Positions 1 through 9,745 of a stretch of DNA of 64,000 nt are shown piece after piece. Each line of letters starts with the position of its first letter. The stretch's first letter is position 1. A program made the translations under genes and the position numbers. Source of the stretch: Priapulus caudatus (Eukaryota > Priapulida > Priapulimorpha > Priapulimorphida > Priapulidae); contig NW_014577181.1 of the NCBI RefSeq assembly GCF_000485595.1, positions 529,489 through 593,488 of the forward strand, given 5' to 3'. The notes under the pieces were generated by a model, which was not told the DNA's origin, did no database searches, and saw only the letters and a list, made by a program, of their open reading frames with translations.

Positions 1-406
1 TATAGAGTAGAAGAGAAATGTGATCAAGGTCAAGGTAAAGGTCAAATAAAGGTCGCAGTGACCTGGTTTTGGTAGAGCTAGGTCAATTAGGGGCCGAGTT
101 ATAAAGTGGAAGGGAAATATAATCAAGGTCAAATAAAGGTCAAATAAAGGTTGCAGTGACCTGGTTTTGGTACGCTGCCCACCTTCTCCCCAAGATGTGT
201 AAGTAGATCAAGTTTGGTCACGCTAGGTCAATTAGGGGCCGAGTTACAGTGGAAGGGAAATATTATCAAGGTCAAGGTAAAGGTCAAATAAGGGTCGCAG
301 TGACCTGGTTTTGGTACGTTGCTTACCTTTTCCCCAAGATGTGAAAGTAGACCAAGTTTGGTCACGCTAGGTCAATTAGGGGTCGCGTTATAGAGCGGAA
401 GGGAAA
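1..406. repeat. 145-bp tandem repeat rich in AGGTCA motifs
   Basis: The block containing 'gcagtgacctggttttggta' recurs at 55, 152 and 297, and 'ctaggtcaattagggg' recurs at 79, 224 and 369. This gives a period of 145 bp, with a shortened first unit. Each unit holds several AGGTCA or AGGTAA hexamers spaced by a few bases, plus a TGACCT in inverse orientation. The array runs off the left edge. No coding capacity is seen. Confidence 0.85.
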
Positions 407-1281
407 ATCTCTGCGGCGGTGGCGGCTGTACAGACATGAAACCATAGTATCCCCGTTCGTCGCGCGGGATACAATAAGTACATAACCTTACATCCAAACG
501 CGTATTAGATTGTCCAATATCACTGCTGGTTACTAAGAAATGTCTAATTGAAATCCGCATTCCAAGAAATCAGTTGTTTACAGTTTCAAACCGTTGCCGG
601 CGAAACGGGCGTGATTCAGATTTATAGTGCACCGGACATTTTCGCACACATGCTCGGCCGTACGCAATGCTATCATCAGTGATTTCGTAAACACGGACGC
701 TCGTGATAAGAAACTTTTTGTCAGGTCTGTCCATGTGCGTCCGTGATTAGTACGTGTGTTTTACTCCATTTCCATGTTTAGTCCGTGGCCGTGGTTACAC
801 CGCTGACACCTCCATTTCATCTGGCATCCAAAACATACGGGCCGCACAAATGTTTACGTCATCGCTTGACTCCTGGGGCCCGTTGTCAGAAACGAAATTA
901 GTCTTAACATTAGCATTAACTTCCACTCGTAAACCGTTGACAGAAACATCGTAATGTTACGAGAACGAAAAATCCTCGCAAATATCCTCTTAACATTATG
1001 AGAGCCCAGACCCTCTCGTAACTTTAATATTAAGTTGAAAATAACACATTTAAACTACGAATTATAATTCTTATAGTAATATCATTTTATAATAATAAAT
1101 AAAATGTGTGCTTTTCTTGAAAAACACGTCAAAATCATTAATTATCTACTGCTAATAAAACAAAACAATACATTTACAAATGGCGTATGGCATTTGTTCT
1201 CTTGTTTTAAATGTTTACCATGCTTGCCACAACTCTCGCGTCTCACGTTACAGTGTGAGAATTTGTCTTGTTGTGCAGAAT
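407..1281. other. non-coding stretch; partial MITE copy at 875-962
   Basis: No plausible gene is seen. Bases 875-962 match about 90 bp of the short element at 56280-56465, sharing the end GGCCCrTTnTCAGAAAC followed by AAATTAGTCTTAA. Only one end of the element is recognised here. The rest is AT-rich unique-looking sequence. Confidence 0.5.
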
Positions 1282-1350
1282 AAATTACAACCGATTGACA
1301 ACACTAGTCGCCGATGATCAGAAAGTAGTGTTGTCAATCGGTTGTAATTT
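1282..1350. repeat. perfect 24-bp inverted repeat (hairpin)
   Basis: Bases 1282-1305 and 1327-1350 are exact reverse complements separated by about 21 bp. The neighbouring sequence keeps repeating GATGATCG/CGATCATC motifs down to about 1400, so the hairpin belongs to a locally palindromic block. Confidence 0.85.
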
Positions 1351-1670
1351 CGTAATCGATCATCGGTTGGACCCAAGTAACTGATGATCGGTTACAATCG
1401 GTTACTCGGGGTGTTGAATGCCTGCGTGTGCGTAACGTCGTGTGCATGTACGTGTGTGCATGTATGTGCTTGTTTAGCCCTGTTTACTGTTTGTTTTGCA
1501 CTGTTTACTACTATGTGTATAATACTGTTTACTACTATGTGTATAATACATGTATGTTAATAAAGGATAACTTGTATAGTAGCGATGATATCTCTGATTC
1601 TCATCACTTTTCTAAGTTTTACATTTATTTCGATTTTTTTTTCTTTGATGAAATTGATTATGGATTTTGA

Positions 1671-1810
1671 TAACCAAGCGCTTGGTTCGAGCCACTGTTC
1701 AACCGATGATCGAGTATAATCGATGATCGTGACATCACTAAGCGCTTGGTTCGAGCCACTGTTCAACCGATGATCGAGTATAAATTATAATCGATGATCG
1801 TGACATCACT
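1671..1810. repeat. direct tandem duplication of about 65-70 bp
   Basis: The segment from 'aagcgcttggttcgagcc' to 'gtgacatcacta' appears twice back to back, the second copy with a few extra bases (AAATTAT). It abuts the broken Gypsy integrase and may mark the junction where that element was truncated. Confidence 0.8.
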
Positions 1811-2656
1811 ATCAGAAAGTTCCGTGCTCAGTTTGCACGGCACGGTGTACCGAACACGATAATCAGCGACAACGGCCCACAATTCAGTGCGGAGGAATTT
1901 CGCAGATTCGTGAGTGAATGGGGATTTGATCATGTGACATCATCTCCAGGCTACCCGCAAAGCAATGAGAAGGCGGAACAGGCTGTGAAGATGTCACAGC
2001 TAAACGACTCATGCACTTAGCCAAAGTTTCAAAGACTGATCCTTACCTGGCGCTTCTAGACTTCCGCAATACCCCGTCGCAGTCTATGGACAGCAGTCCA
2101 GCTCAACGGTTAAAATGAACCGTCGCACTCAAACGCCAAAGTTCTGCCAATGAAGGCAACTCTACTAAAACCACAGATTCCGAAATCTGTGTCACGTCAA
2201 CTAGAGGCTATAAAGGAGAAACAGGCGCTCTATTACAATCGTGGCGCGAGAAACCTAGAACCGCTCACGGTGGGTGACACTGTTCGTATTGCGCCTTCGC
2301 AAGGACAGAAGAAGTGGAAACAAGGTACAGTACAACAAGAGGTGTCCACACGATCATACAACGTCGAAACGGAATCCGGAAGGATCTTGCGGCATAACCG
2401 ACGTCATCTACGTAAATCGGCAGAGGACAAGCAGCTACGGGATGTGCAGGAGTATGAGGACATTCCGGTGACACACTCGGATACAATTCCGAGTTCTCCA
2501 ATGACTGTAGATGCATCACTGCGAGCTGACAGGCCAATAATCGCAGGCAGTCCTCCCAAAAGACCGCCACCTGAGTTAAAGACATCGACACGCAGTCCAG
2601 TGTTTGTGTCGAGATGTGGCAGGAAGGTTTACAAACCTGTCAAACTTAATCTGTGA
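1811..2656 (+). pseudogene. Ty3/Gypsy retrotransposon pol remnant (integrase end)
   Basis: This is the C-terminal part of a retrotransposon polyprotein. The first part, about 1811-2000, reads as the integrase catalytic core. It has the SDNGPQF block with the second catalytic Asp, and a YPQSN...AE block with the catalytic Glu. The frame then breaks near 1990-2000, continues in another frame (LALLDFRNTP-type block near 2045-2080), breaks again, and resumes in the open frame 2150-2656. That last frame carries the basic C-terminal integrase region (VGDTVRI, RHNRRHLRK). Reverse transcriptase, RNase H and gag are absent, so the copy is 5'-truncated and dead. The 3' LTR follows at 2945. Assignment to Gypsy rather than another LTR clade rests on these motifs. 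Confidence 0.85.
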
Positions 2657-2944
2657 GACGTACAGTGCAATGATGAACCAATCATTATTCAAAGTAGCAT
2701 CATGACAAGTTAATTCGAGTTCATTTTACTATAAAGTTGTGTTTAGATGAGTCAGACAGTTTGAAGCATTGCAAGACTGAATTAATTTAATGCACTCAAG
2801 ATAAAGGGTATAGTTAACGTCTATAGGAATCGGAAGCGAGATTTTCTTGTCTAGGTCGAGACTCTCTAAATCTAATGTTTTTTTGGTTGAGTAACGATCA
2901 ACGGTAATTAGTTTGAAGTTTGTTCTTTTATAAAGAAGAAAGGA
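2657..2944 (+). other. 3' non-coding part of the Gypsy remnant with polypurine tract
   Basis: This is non-coding sequence between the pol stop codon and the LTR. A short purine run, AAAGAAGAAAGGA, ends immediately before the LTR's TG, as expected for a polypurine tract that primes plus-strand DNA synthesis in LTR elements. Confidence 0.6.
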
Positions 2945-3112
2945 TGTAACAATATAATATAGCGCTCATGCGCAGCGTTGACTCTGGCTAAGTTTAGAGG
3001 ATCCGACATATATATAGCCAACAATGGAACATGTCTCTTGATACGTAATAAATGCAGTTTACCGTTTAGTTTCATTCTCAATCTTATCTGCTATTCTCTC
3101 TGCATGGTTACA
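2945..3112 (+). repeat. 3' LTR of the Gypsy remnant (168 bp)
   Basis: The segment starts TGTAAC and ends GTTACA, a 6-bp terminal inverted repeat with the canonical TG...CA ends. It follows a polypurine tract, contains a TATATATA stretch and then an AATAAA (within 'taataaatgc'), and lies 288 bp after the pol stop. The 5' LTR is missing, so target-site duplication cannot be checked. Confidence 0.75.
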
Positions 3113-3599
3113 CTCCTCGGCTAACTAAATATTGAAACATCATTGTGTATCAAAAATGAGCGTGGCGACTGGTGGGGCAAACTTCTGACTTTATCCCGCT
3201 GCCAGCAGTGCTACAAATATGTGCAATTTGGTACCAGAAATCTAACAGCAGCAGTGAAACTGAGTAATGTGAACATAACAGTAGACTTCGTTTGAGTGGA
3301 ATGAGGTTTCCAACACCAACCTCAAGATTCAGGGGGATATGTGCTGGGGTTAATCTCAACACAACAAACATAAACAATGTCAATGTCAACATAACAACTA
3401 AATCAAATGTATTATAAACTAGGCCTACATGGGTCTAGTAGGCCTATTAATAGCTGGAATCAACAAGCGCAATTGCGATCACACAACGGTTATTATCTTC
3501 GATACAATCCCTTGGACATTGAAAACTAATCATTATGAGGCACGGGAACGCGTATGTTTGCAAATCGGTATGGTGAACTAGCCTAACCTCTATACTTTA
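3113..3599. other. non-coding stretch, nothing recognised
   Basis: No gene, RNA or clear repeat was recognised between the LTR and the foldback elements. An 80-codon minus-strand ORF here lacks any family features. Confidence 0.4.
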
Positions 3600-3635
3600 G
3601 TCACTCTACTCTCTAGTACTAGTACTACTACTAGT

Positions 3636-3832
3636 GATTAGAGGGTCTATGTCCCCCAGGGTAGGTACTGCCGGAACGTACCCTGGTACTATCTAATAAT
3701 AATATGCCGGACTGTACCTCGCCTACTCCACTAACGAGTCTAGGGAGTCGCCTATGCCTACTCCCTAATCCTAACCATATCAAATAGTTACCAGGGTACG
3801 TTTCGGCAGTACCCTGGGGGACATAGACCCTA
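3636..3832. mobile_element. foldback MITE, copy 1
   Basis: The ends AGGGTCTATGTCCCCCAGGG and CCCTGGGGGACATAGACCCT are reverse complements, followed inward by further inverted GGAACGTACCCTGG blocks. The centre holds 'cctactccactaacgagtct'. The same structure is repeated at 3872-4137 and partly at 5158-5246, which makes this a small non-autonomous family. No transposase is present. Confidence 0.8.
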
Positions 3833-3871
3833 TGACTATGACTATGAGCAGTACTAGTAGTAGTACTAGTG

Positions 3872-4137
3872 CTGAGAGGGTCTATGTCTCCCAGGGTACT
3901 GGCGGAACGTACCCTGGGTACGGTCCGGTATACCGGAATGTACCCTGGTAGTGGTACTATCTAATATGCCGGACCGTACCTCGCCTACTCCACTAACGAG
4001 TCTAGGGAGTCAGTCGCCTACGCATACTCCCTAACCCTAACCATATCAAATAGTTACCAGGGTACGTTCCGGTATACCGGACCGTACCCAGGGTACGTTC
4101 CGGCAGTACCCCGGGGGACATAGACCCTCTCACTCTC
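3872..4137. mobile_element. foldback MITE, copy 2
   Basis: This is the same family as 3636-3832, with longer arms because of an extra CGGTCCGGTATACCGG palindrome in each arm. Short ACTAGTAGTAGT-type palindromes lie on both sides of both copies. Confidence 0.8.
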
Positions 4138-4261
4138 AGCTATAGTACTACTACTAGTAGTAGTAAACCGACCAAGCTCTGCGACTGTTACACGTCGTAG
4201 GACAACGTAGTGTTCACTCGTAGACCTCTCGCCAACGTAGTGTTAAGCGAGAAGGGAACTT

Positions 4262-4345
4262 GTGGCTATAGTATTAGCAGGAGTAAGATAATATATTCTA
4301 ATATTCTAAGATATAATATTCTATATTATCTTACTCCTGGTATTA
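4262..4345. repeat. AT-rich hairpin
   Basis: 'aggagtaagataatata' near 4278 is inverted as 'tatattatcttactcct' near 4322-4338, with a short AT loop. It resembles the other small 'ttattactcct' palindromes of this window. Confidence 0.6.
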
Positions 4346-4449
4346 GTAGACCTACTCAGGCTACTGACAGTACTGTTACTGTACTGTACTGTACTAAATT
4401 TTGTGCGCGAAAACGGAAAAGATAATAAATAAATCAGTAATATACTTAC

Positions 4450-4998
4450 CTAAAATCTGTCGTAATCGTTCTTTTGAGATTTTACGTTGAAGCCCTTGCT
4501 GCATATGAAACATAGATCTATACTGTACTTCAAATTCTCCGCGCTATCTTCGGGAAAAGGACAAAATTTTTGCGGTCGCCATTCAAAATCAACAACGAAT
4601 TCCATTCGCCACCTCTTGTTTGTCGGTGCATGCGCGTATAAAATAATCCCGCAGTAATGCGGCATACAGGTTTTGCTCAAGTTGATGAAACTTCGTATAT
4701 TAAGGAGAAATATGTGGAGAATAAATTGCTTTCTGTAAAATTGTTCTGATTTACTTATTCCACGCACATATAATCTCGTAATATATTGTTGTTCAGAAAA
4801 TAGTGGGTATGTATAAATACGCGAATCACATTTAAATTCCAGCGGCGAAGATGTTGATTGGCTGACGCCGTGTGCCGCGAAACAGAACGCGGTTTTTATT
4901 TCGACTTTTACCGACACCATCTCCTTGCAGAAATGCACTGCAGGGTCACAGCATGTGCATGACTGCTGAACTGCATATAAATCAATGTATGAAAACAA
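4450..4998 (-). CDS. uncertain ORF of 182 residues, no recognised family
   Basis: I do not recognise this ORF. It lies between foldback MITEs and is the longest open frame of the first 14 kb outside repeats. Near its end it has an acidic stretch and a CxxC pair (CFICSKGF), which recalls the short zinc-binding segment at the start of some transposon proteins, but that is only a resemblance. Its TAG stop sits exactly in front of GTAAGT (TTTTAG/GTAAGT), so an otherwise good splice donor would begin right after the stop. That makes both the frame and the splice doubtful. It may be a decayed first exon of a transposon protein. Confidence 0.2.
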   Translation of the reverse strand: MFSYIDLYAVQQSCTCCDPAVHFCKEMVSVKVEIKTAFCFAAHGVSQSTSSPLEFKCDSRIYTYPLFSEQQYITRLYVRGISKSEQFYRKQFILHIFLLNIRSFINLSKTCMPHYCGIILYAHAPTNKRWRMEFVVDFEWRPQKFCPFPEDSAENLKYSIDLCFICSKGFNVKSQKNDYDRF

Positions 4999-5157
4999 TT
5001 GAAAGATTATAAAGTTATATGCATTATACCAGTATTATGAACTCGTGCAGTGTACTCTGATATCTGCATATAAGCTAGCTTATAGATAATTTCTCACAGC
5101 AAAATACATTACACTCAACAGTGCATGGACATCGCCAAGCTAGGCGTCTTCTCTAGT

Positions 5158-5243
5158 AGTGGCGCTGAGAGGGTCTATGTCCCCCGGGGTACTGCCGTAA
5201 CGTACCCTGGGTACGGTCCGGTATACCGGAACGTACCCTGGTA
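5158..5243. mobile_element. foldback MITE, copy 3 (one arm only)
   Basis: This is one arm of the 3636/3872 family, GAGGGTCTATGTCCCCCGGG through to GGAACGTACCCTGGTAC. It is cut off by the hAT-like MITE that begins at 5244. The second arm is absent. Confidence 0.75.
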
Positions 5244-5432
5244 CCAGGGGCGGCGCCAGGGTATTTTCTTAGTAGGGGCGAAACCAGGGGCGTTTACAGG
5301 AACACGCGAAGGGACCGAAGGGGGGGTCGGCTCTCCCCCAGGAAATTTTTGAAATTAGACCCCCTCAGATGCGTTTTCTGCGCGAGTAGGGGTGGTCCGG
5401 ACCCTCTGGACCCCCCCTGTACACGCCCCTGG
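5244..5432. mobile_element. hAT-like MITE (CCAGGGGCG ends)
   Basis: The 189-bp segment has terminal CCAGGGGCG and CGCCCCTGG. Its interior ('ctcccccaggaaatttttgaaattagacccc' region through 'ggaccccccctgtacac') is clearly related to the element at 38492-38662. CAGGGG-type ends are typical of hAT elements. No coding region is present. Confidence 0.65.
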
Positions 5433-5840
5433 GAACTGTAGAATCTGGGGGTAGATTCATCAAGCTGCGTACGCAAAATATTTTGCGTAAATCTTGTGTA
5501 CGCAATCGACGTTGGTTAGTTGCGATTCAATCAACACATTATTTAGTAAATTTGCGTACGATTTCGCGTACGGCAGCGAGGCCGTTTTAGTGCGATTCAT
5601 CAAGCTAAAATTTACGTAAACCTTTGCGTAACTTTACACGAGCGGACGAGGTGCCGTAAACCACTAGAAATTTCCGCAGGTGTTTCCAGCATACCGCAGT
5701 ACATTATTTATTGAGAAAACATTATAAATTACTACTCAACTAAAAATAAATAAATAATTACATACTACACAGACCGGCGGCGCCTTTGACGCTTCTTTTG
5801 TCATAGCTTGGCATTGTTTTCGTTATAAGCGATTTCGTAG

Positions 5841-6800
5841 TTAGCCGTGTACGTGCACACGCACACACGTGTACGTGCACACGCACGCACTTGTACGTGC
5901 ACCGCAGCGCACGTGACGTGCACACGCACGGCACGGTAGTGTACACGCACGAACGCACACGTGCAGCAAGCACGCACGTTACGTGTACACGCACGCACGC
6001 CCGTGTACGTACACACGCACGCACGCACGCACGCACGTGTACGTGCACACGCACTACGTGTACGTGCACACGCACGTACGTGTACGTGCACACATACGCA
6101 CGCACGTGCACATGCACGCACGCACGCACGCACATGTACGTGCACACGCACGCACGTGTACGTACACACGCACGCACGCACATGTACGTGACACGCACGC
6201 ACACAAGCACGCACGCACGTGTACGTACACACGCACGCACGCACGTGTACGTGCACACGCACGCACGCACACGTGCACAATCACGCGATGCACGTGCCAT
6301 GGATGTGCGCAACGCACGCACGCCGTGTACGTACACACGCACGCACGCAGTGTACGTGCACACGCACGTACGTGTACGGTGCACACACACGCACGCACGT
6401 GCACATGCACGCACGTGTAGCGTGCACACGCGCGGCCCGTGTATGTACAAACTCACGCCACCACGCACGTGTACGTGCACACGCACGCACGCACGCACGT
6501 GTACGTGCCACACACGCTCGCACACGTGCCACACGCACGCACGCCACGTGTAAGTACACACGCACGTGTACGTGCACATGCACACGCACGGCCGTGCTCG
6601 TACACACGCTCACGCACACACGTGTACGTGACAGCGCACGCACACACGCACGCACCGCACGCACGTGTACAGTGACACGCACGCAACCACGCACGCACGC
6701 ACGCACGTGTACTACACACGCACGCACGCACGTGTACGTACACACGCACGCAGCGCACGTGTACGTGCACACGCACACCACGCAACGCGCGCACGCGCAC
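5841..6800. repeat. 960-bp alternating purine/pyrimidine tract (CGCACGTGTACGTGCACA type)
   Basis: The tract is built almost only from CG, CA, TG and TA steps: GTGTACGTGCACACGCACGC in many variants. Purines and pyrimidines therefore alternate over nearly the whole length, a composition that favours left-handed Z-DNA. Many local palindromes (GTGCAC, GTAC, CACGTG) occur. Open frames in all six readings are a by-product of the repeat. Confidence 0.9.
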
Positions 6801-6864
6801 CATATAATCATTCGATTTATCACATATAACATTAGATTTATCGCATATTATTTGATTTATATCA

Positions 6865-7343
6865 GAAAAGAGAATCGAATGATTTCGATGCGTGAATCGA
6901 ATGATTCGATGCGTGAATCGAATGATGCATCGAATGATTCGATTCACGCATCGAATGATCGCGATTCACGCCATGCAATGATGCATCGAATCATTCGATG
7001 CCGTGAATCAAATGCATTTCGATGCGTGAATCGAATGATTCGATGCGTGAATCGAATGATGCAATCAAATCATTCGATTCGCGCATCGAATCATTCGATT
7101 CACGCATCGAATGATGCATCGAATGATTCGATGCGTGAATCGAATGATTCGATGCGGTGAATCGAATCCTTCGATGCGTGAATCGAAATGATTCGATGGG
7201 TGAATCGAATGATTCGATGCGTGAATCGAATCATTCAATGCGTGAATCGAATGATGCATCGAATCTTCGATTCACGCATCGAACATTCGATTCAGGCATC
7301 GAATGATGCATCGAATCATTCGATTCACGCATCGAAGATTCGT
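6865..7343. repeat. palindromic minisatellite GAATCGAATGATTCGATGCGT, array 1
   Basis: The unit is about 21 bp and degenerate, combining TCGAATGATTCGA and its mirrored variant TCGATTCACGCATCGA. Because the unit is nearly self-complementary, runs appear in both orientations. It continues after the nested element at 7344-7603. Confidence 0.9.
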
Positions 7344-7603
7344 ATCCTGAAATTTATACCTTGCGCACGTTTCCGAATCTAGCGCCATCTATCAACAACT
7401 TATACAATACAGTCTACTTCCTCCACATTCTCCCACTCTCCTCTACCTCCTCCGTCTTCTCGCGCCATCCTCTCAATCCATCCTACTCAAAATACTAAGA
7501 ATAGATTGTAAAATTATTATTTTTTGATATAGTTTGTGTATTGTATAAGTTGGTTGAAGGATGGCGCTAGATTCGGAAACGGGCAAGGTATAAATTTCAG
7601 GAT
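7344..7603. mobile_element. nested inverted-repeat element inside the minisatellite
   Basis: Arms of about 66 bp, 7344-7410 and 7538-7603, are near-perfect reverse complements (ATCCTGAAATTTATACCTTG at the outer end). The core is CT-rich on the left and AT-rich on the right. It is flanked on both sides by the same palindromic satellite. It may be either an insertion into the array or the seed from which the array expanded. Confidence 0.8.
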
Positions 7604-8101
7604 CGAATCATTCGATGCGTGAATCGAGATGATTCGATGCGATCATTCGATGCGTGAATCGAATGATTCGATGCATCATTCGATTCACGCATCGAATGAT
7701 TCGATTCACGCATCGAATCATTTGAATTCACGCATCGAATGATTCGAATTCACGCATCGAATGATCGATGCAGTCATTCGATTCGCGAATCGAAATGATT
7801 CGATGCGTGAATCGAATGATTCGATGCATCATTCGATTCACGCATCGAATCATTTCGATTCACGCATCGAATCATTCGATTCACGCATCGAATCATTCGA
7901 TTCGCGCATCGAATGTGATGCACTCGAATCATTCGATGCGTGAATCGAATCATTCGATGCGTGAATCAAATGATTCGATGCGTGAATCGAATGATTCGAT
8001 GCATGAATCGAATGATTCGATCCGTGAATCGAATATGCAGTCGAATCATTCGATTCACGCATCGAATGATGCCATCGAATCATTCGATTCACGCATCGAA
8101 T
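7604..8101. repeat. palindromic minisatellite GAATCGAATGATTCGATGCGT, array 2
   Basis: This is the same unit as array 1, with small indels that shift its phase. The array ends at 8101 with 'cgcatcgaataaatt', and the right part of the composite element follows. Confidence 0.9.
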
Positions 8102-8419
8102 AAATTTGAATCGAATTATGAAACAGAATACACACCCAGCACCCCACAGCATGATGTAGACAGAGCTAGAAGAGCCAATATGGCAGAGAGGCGTCAGTTT
8201 GGTTCTATCGTATGTGCGCGCACAGTGTGATTGGTTTATGCTAGGCACGCCCTTCAACAGCACAGCAGCACGATGGCGTAGTGGATTTACACTGGAATCT
8301 CAAATTTGCGTACGCAGGTGCTTAGCGCTGCGTGATGAATCGCACCTACGAGCTTTGCGTACGTACTTCGTAGAAACTCTGTATACGCATACACTTTGCG
8401 CAACGTTGATGAATCCGGC

Positions 8420-8932
8420 CCAGGGGCCCGCCTTAGTGCCCCTGGCGGGGTCCAGGGCAGAGCCCTGGCAGGGGTCCGGGAAAGCTCTCAGAGTTTAGGC
8501 TAATCAAAGCCCTAAAATTGCTGAGCAAAAAAATTGTGCAGGGAACCAAGGAGCAACATATACCAAGGAGATGAAACCCCGGGGGGGGGGACTCACCCCA
8601 CATTATGAGTGTATCTGGTATGTGCCACTGCGAAGTTAAAAATGGGGGGGGGGTGCCTGCTGAACTAACTCAGACCTAAAATGGTTGTCTCTGAACTAAT
8701 GTTTGGTGAATGTGGTATGCTCTGGAACCGGTATGTTCGAGAAATGGCGGGTCTCCGGAACTAGCTAGGATTTTCGTTCAAATCAATGCTATGAAACTGG
8801 AACGTTTAAAAGAGGGTCTCCGGAACTGTGGGGAATAGTGATTTGCTATAAAATCTATGCTGTAGCGACTTGAACAATAATTGTTGTATTATGTAGAGGA
8901 GAGAAAAACATGACCGGGGAGAGATGAAACGC
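8420..8932. other. non-coding stretch with G-runs and repeat fragments
   Basis: A CCCAGGGGCCC/GTGCCCCTGG palindromic segment (about 8418-8480) resembles hAT-type ends. Runs of ten G (8581-8590) and nine G (8645-8653), each before a short unique-looking stretch, are typical of the decayed repeats of this window. No gene is seen. Confidence 0.45.
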
Positions 8933-8939
8933 ACGCACA

Positions 8940-8970
<31 letters not shown>

Positions 8971-9028
8971 CACACACACACCACACACACCACACACACA
9001 CACACACGCGCGCGCGCGTGCGCATACA
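8933..9028. repeat. (CA)n/(CG)n microsatellite
   Basis: The tract runs from CGCACACGCGCACACACAC through interrupted CA repeats to CGCGCGCGCGTGCGC. It is again alternating purine/pyrimidine. Confidence 0.9.
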
Positions 9029-9234
9029 CACACTAACTAAAACTAGACAGAGGCACTCACGGAAAGAGCAATACCTCCGCCAGCGACATTACGCCTTACG
9101 CCGATACGACTCACGAACACACGAATAACACGATATACGCCAGCGTACATGTATTCTCGCTCGCCGCTCAGTCAGCAGCAGCCGCGCTGTGGCTGGCTCG
9201 CTCGCTTGACGGCTAATATCGATCGCGTCACACA

Positions 9235-9278
<44 letters not shown>

Positions 9279-9654
9279 GCGCACGCACTACCTTTCCGCC
9301 GGAAACAGCATCATCGACAAATGATGGTCCCACTTGGACTTCCAAGGAAATAACACCTTGATAATTCGATTATAAATTAAGCACAGGTTTTTATATGGAT
9401 GAATTTCGACACTTAATTTTTCGATTTTCGATGAAAGTGGTCCAGCTTGTATCATCACTCATTTTTGGGCAATCTCCCTATTATTTGCAAGAATATTCTC
9501 TTCTTTACCTTTTCTTGCAAATGAAGGGGGGGTGACCCCCAACCCCACCCATCATTTGGCAAGACATTTGCAAGCTGTTTCTTTTCTTTTTCTTCTCTTC
9601 TTCTTCTTTTACCTTTTTCTTTTTCTTTTTCTTTTTCTTTCTTTTCTTTTTCTT
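9029..9654. repeat. non-coding stretch with (CGCA)n at 9230-9287 and a pyrimidine tract at 9583-9654
   Basis: Contains a (GCAC)n microsatellite and a T4C-type pyrimidine run before the single N at 9655. 'gcaagaatattctc...gcaaatgaaggggggg' near 9490-9530 looks like another repeat fragment. No gene is supported. Confidence 0.6.
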
Positions 9655-9655
9655 N

Positions 9656-9698
<43 letters not shown>

Positions 9699-9745
9699 CA
9701 AGAGTGAATAATAATAGATCTATATATTATTATTCACTCCTGATA
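9656..9745. repeat. (TA)n microsatellite followed by a TCAAGAGTGAATAATA palindrome
   Basis: The TA run (9656-9695) leads into a hairpin at 9698-9745: TCAAGAGTGAATAATAATAG pairs with CTATATATTATTATTCACTC, ending CCTGA. The same terminal motif is seen at 13512-13613, 44905-44955 and 51128-51172. Confidence 0.75.

Larger units (their letters stand above)
5448..8419. mobile_element. large composite element with terminal inverted repeats, filled with satellites
   Basis: The left end starts GATTCATCAAGCTGCGTACG (about 5453) and the right end, read inverted, starts GATTCATCAACGTTGCGC (about 8415). Both ends carry subterminal TTTGCGTACG repeats and a second internal GCGATTCATCA block (near 5600 on the left and 8335 on the right). 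I read this as one non-autonomous DNA element. Its interior now holds a 960-bp alternating purine/pyrimidine tract, two TCGAATGATTCG arrays and a smaller nested inverted-repeat element. No transposase frame is seen; the long ORFs across it are products of the repeats. The superfamily is not determined. Confidence 0.55.

Noticed and set aside
4450-4998. 182-residue ORF as a confident gene
   Set aside because: The stop codon abuts the only good donor, no partner exon is found, and it is enclosed by MITEs; kept only as a low-confidence feature.
5758-7160. Long ORFs of Arg/Thr/His or Cys/Val/Arg repeats in several frames
   Set aside because: They follow directly from the alternating CG/CA/TG tract, which lacks stop codons in most frames. 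No start context, splice sites or known domain is present.
6865-8101. CRISPR-like array
   Set aside because: Repeats are directly adjacent without unique spacers and the DNA is animal; it is a minisatellite.
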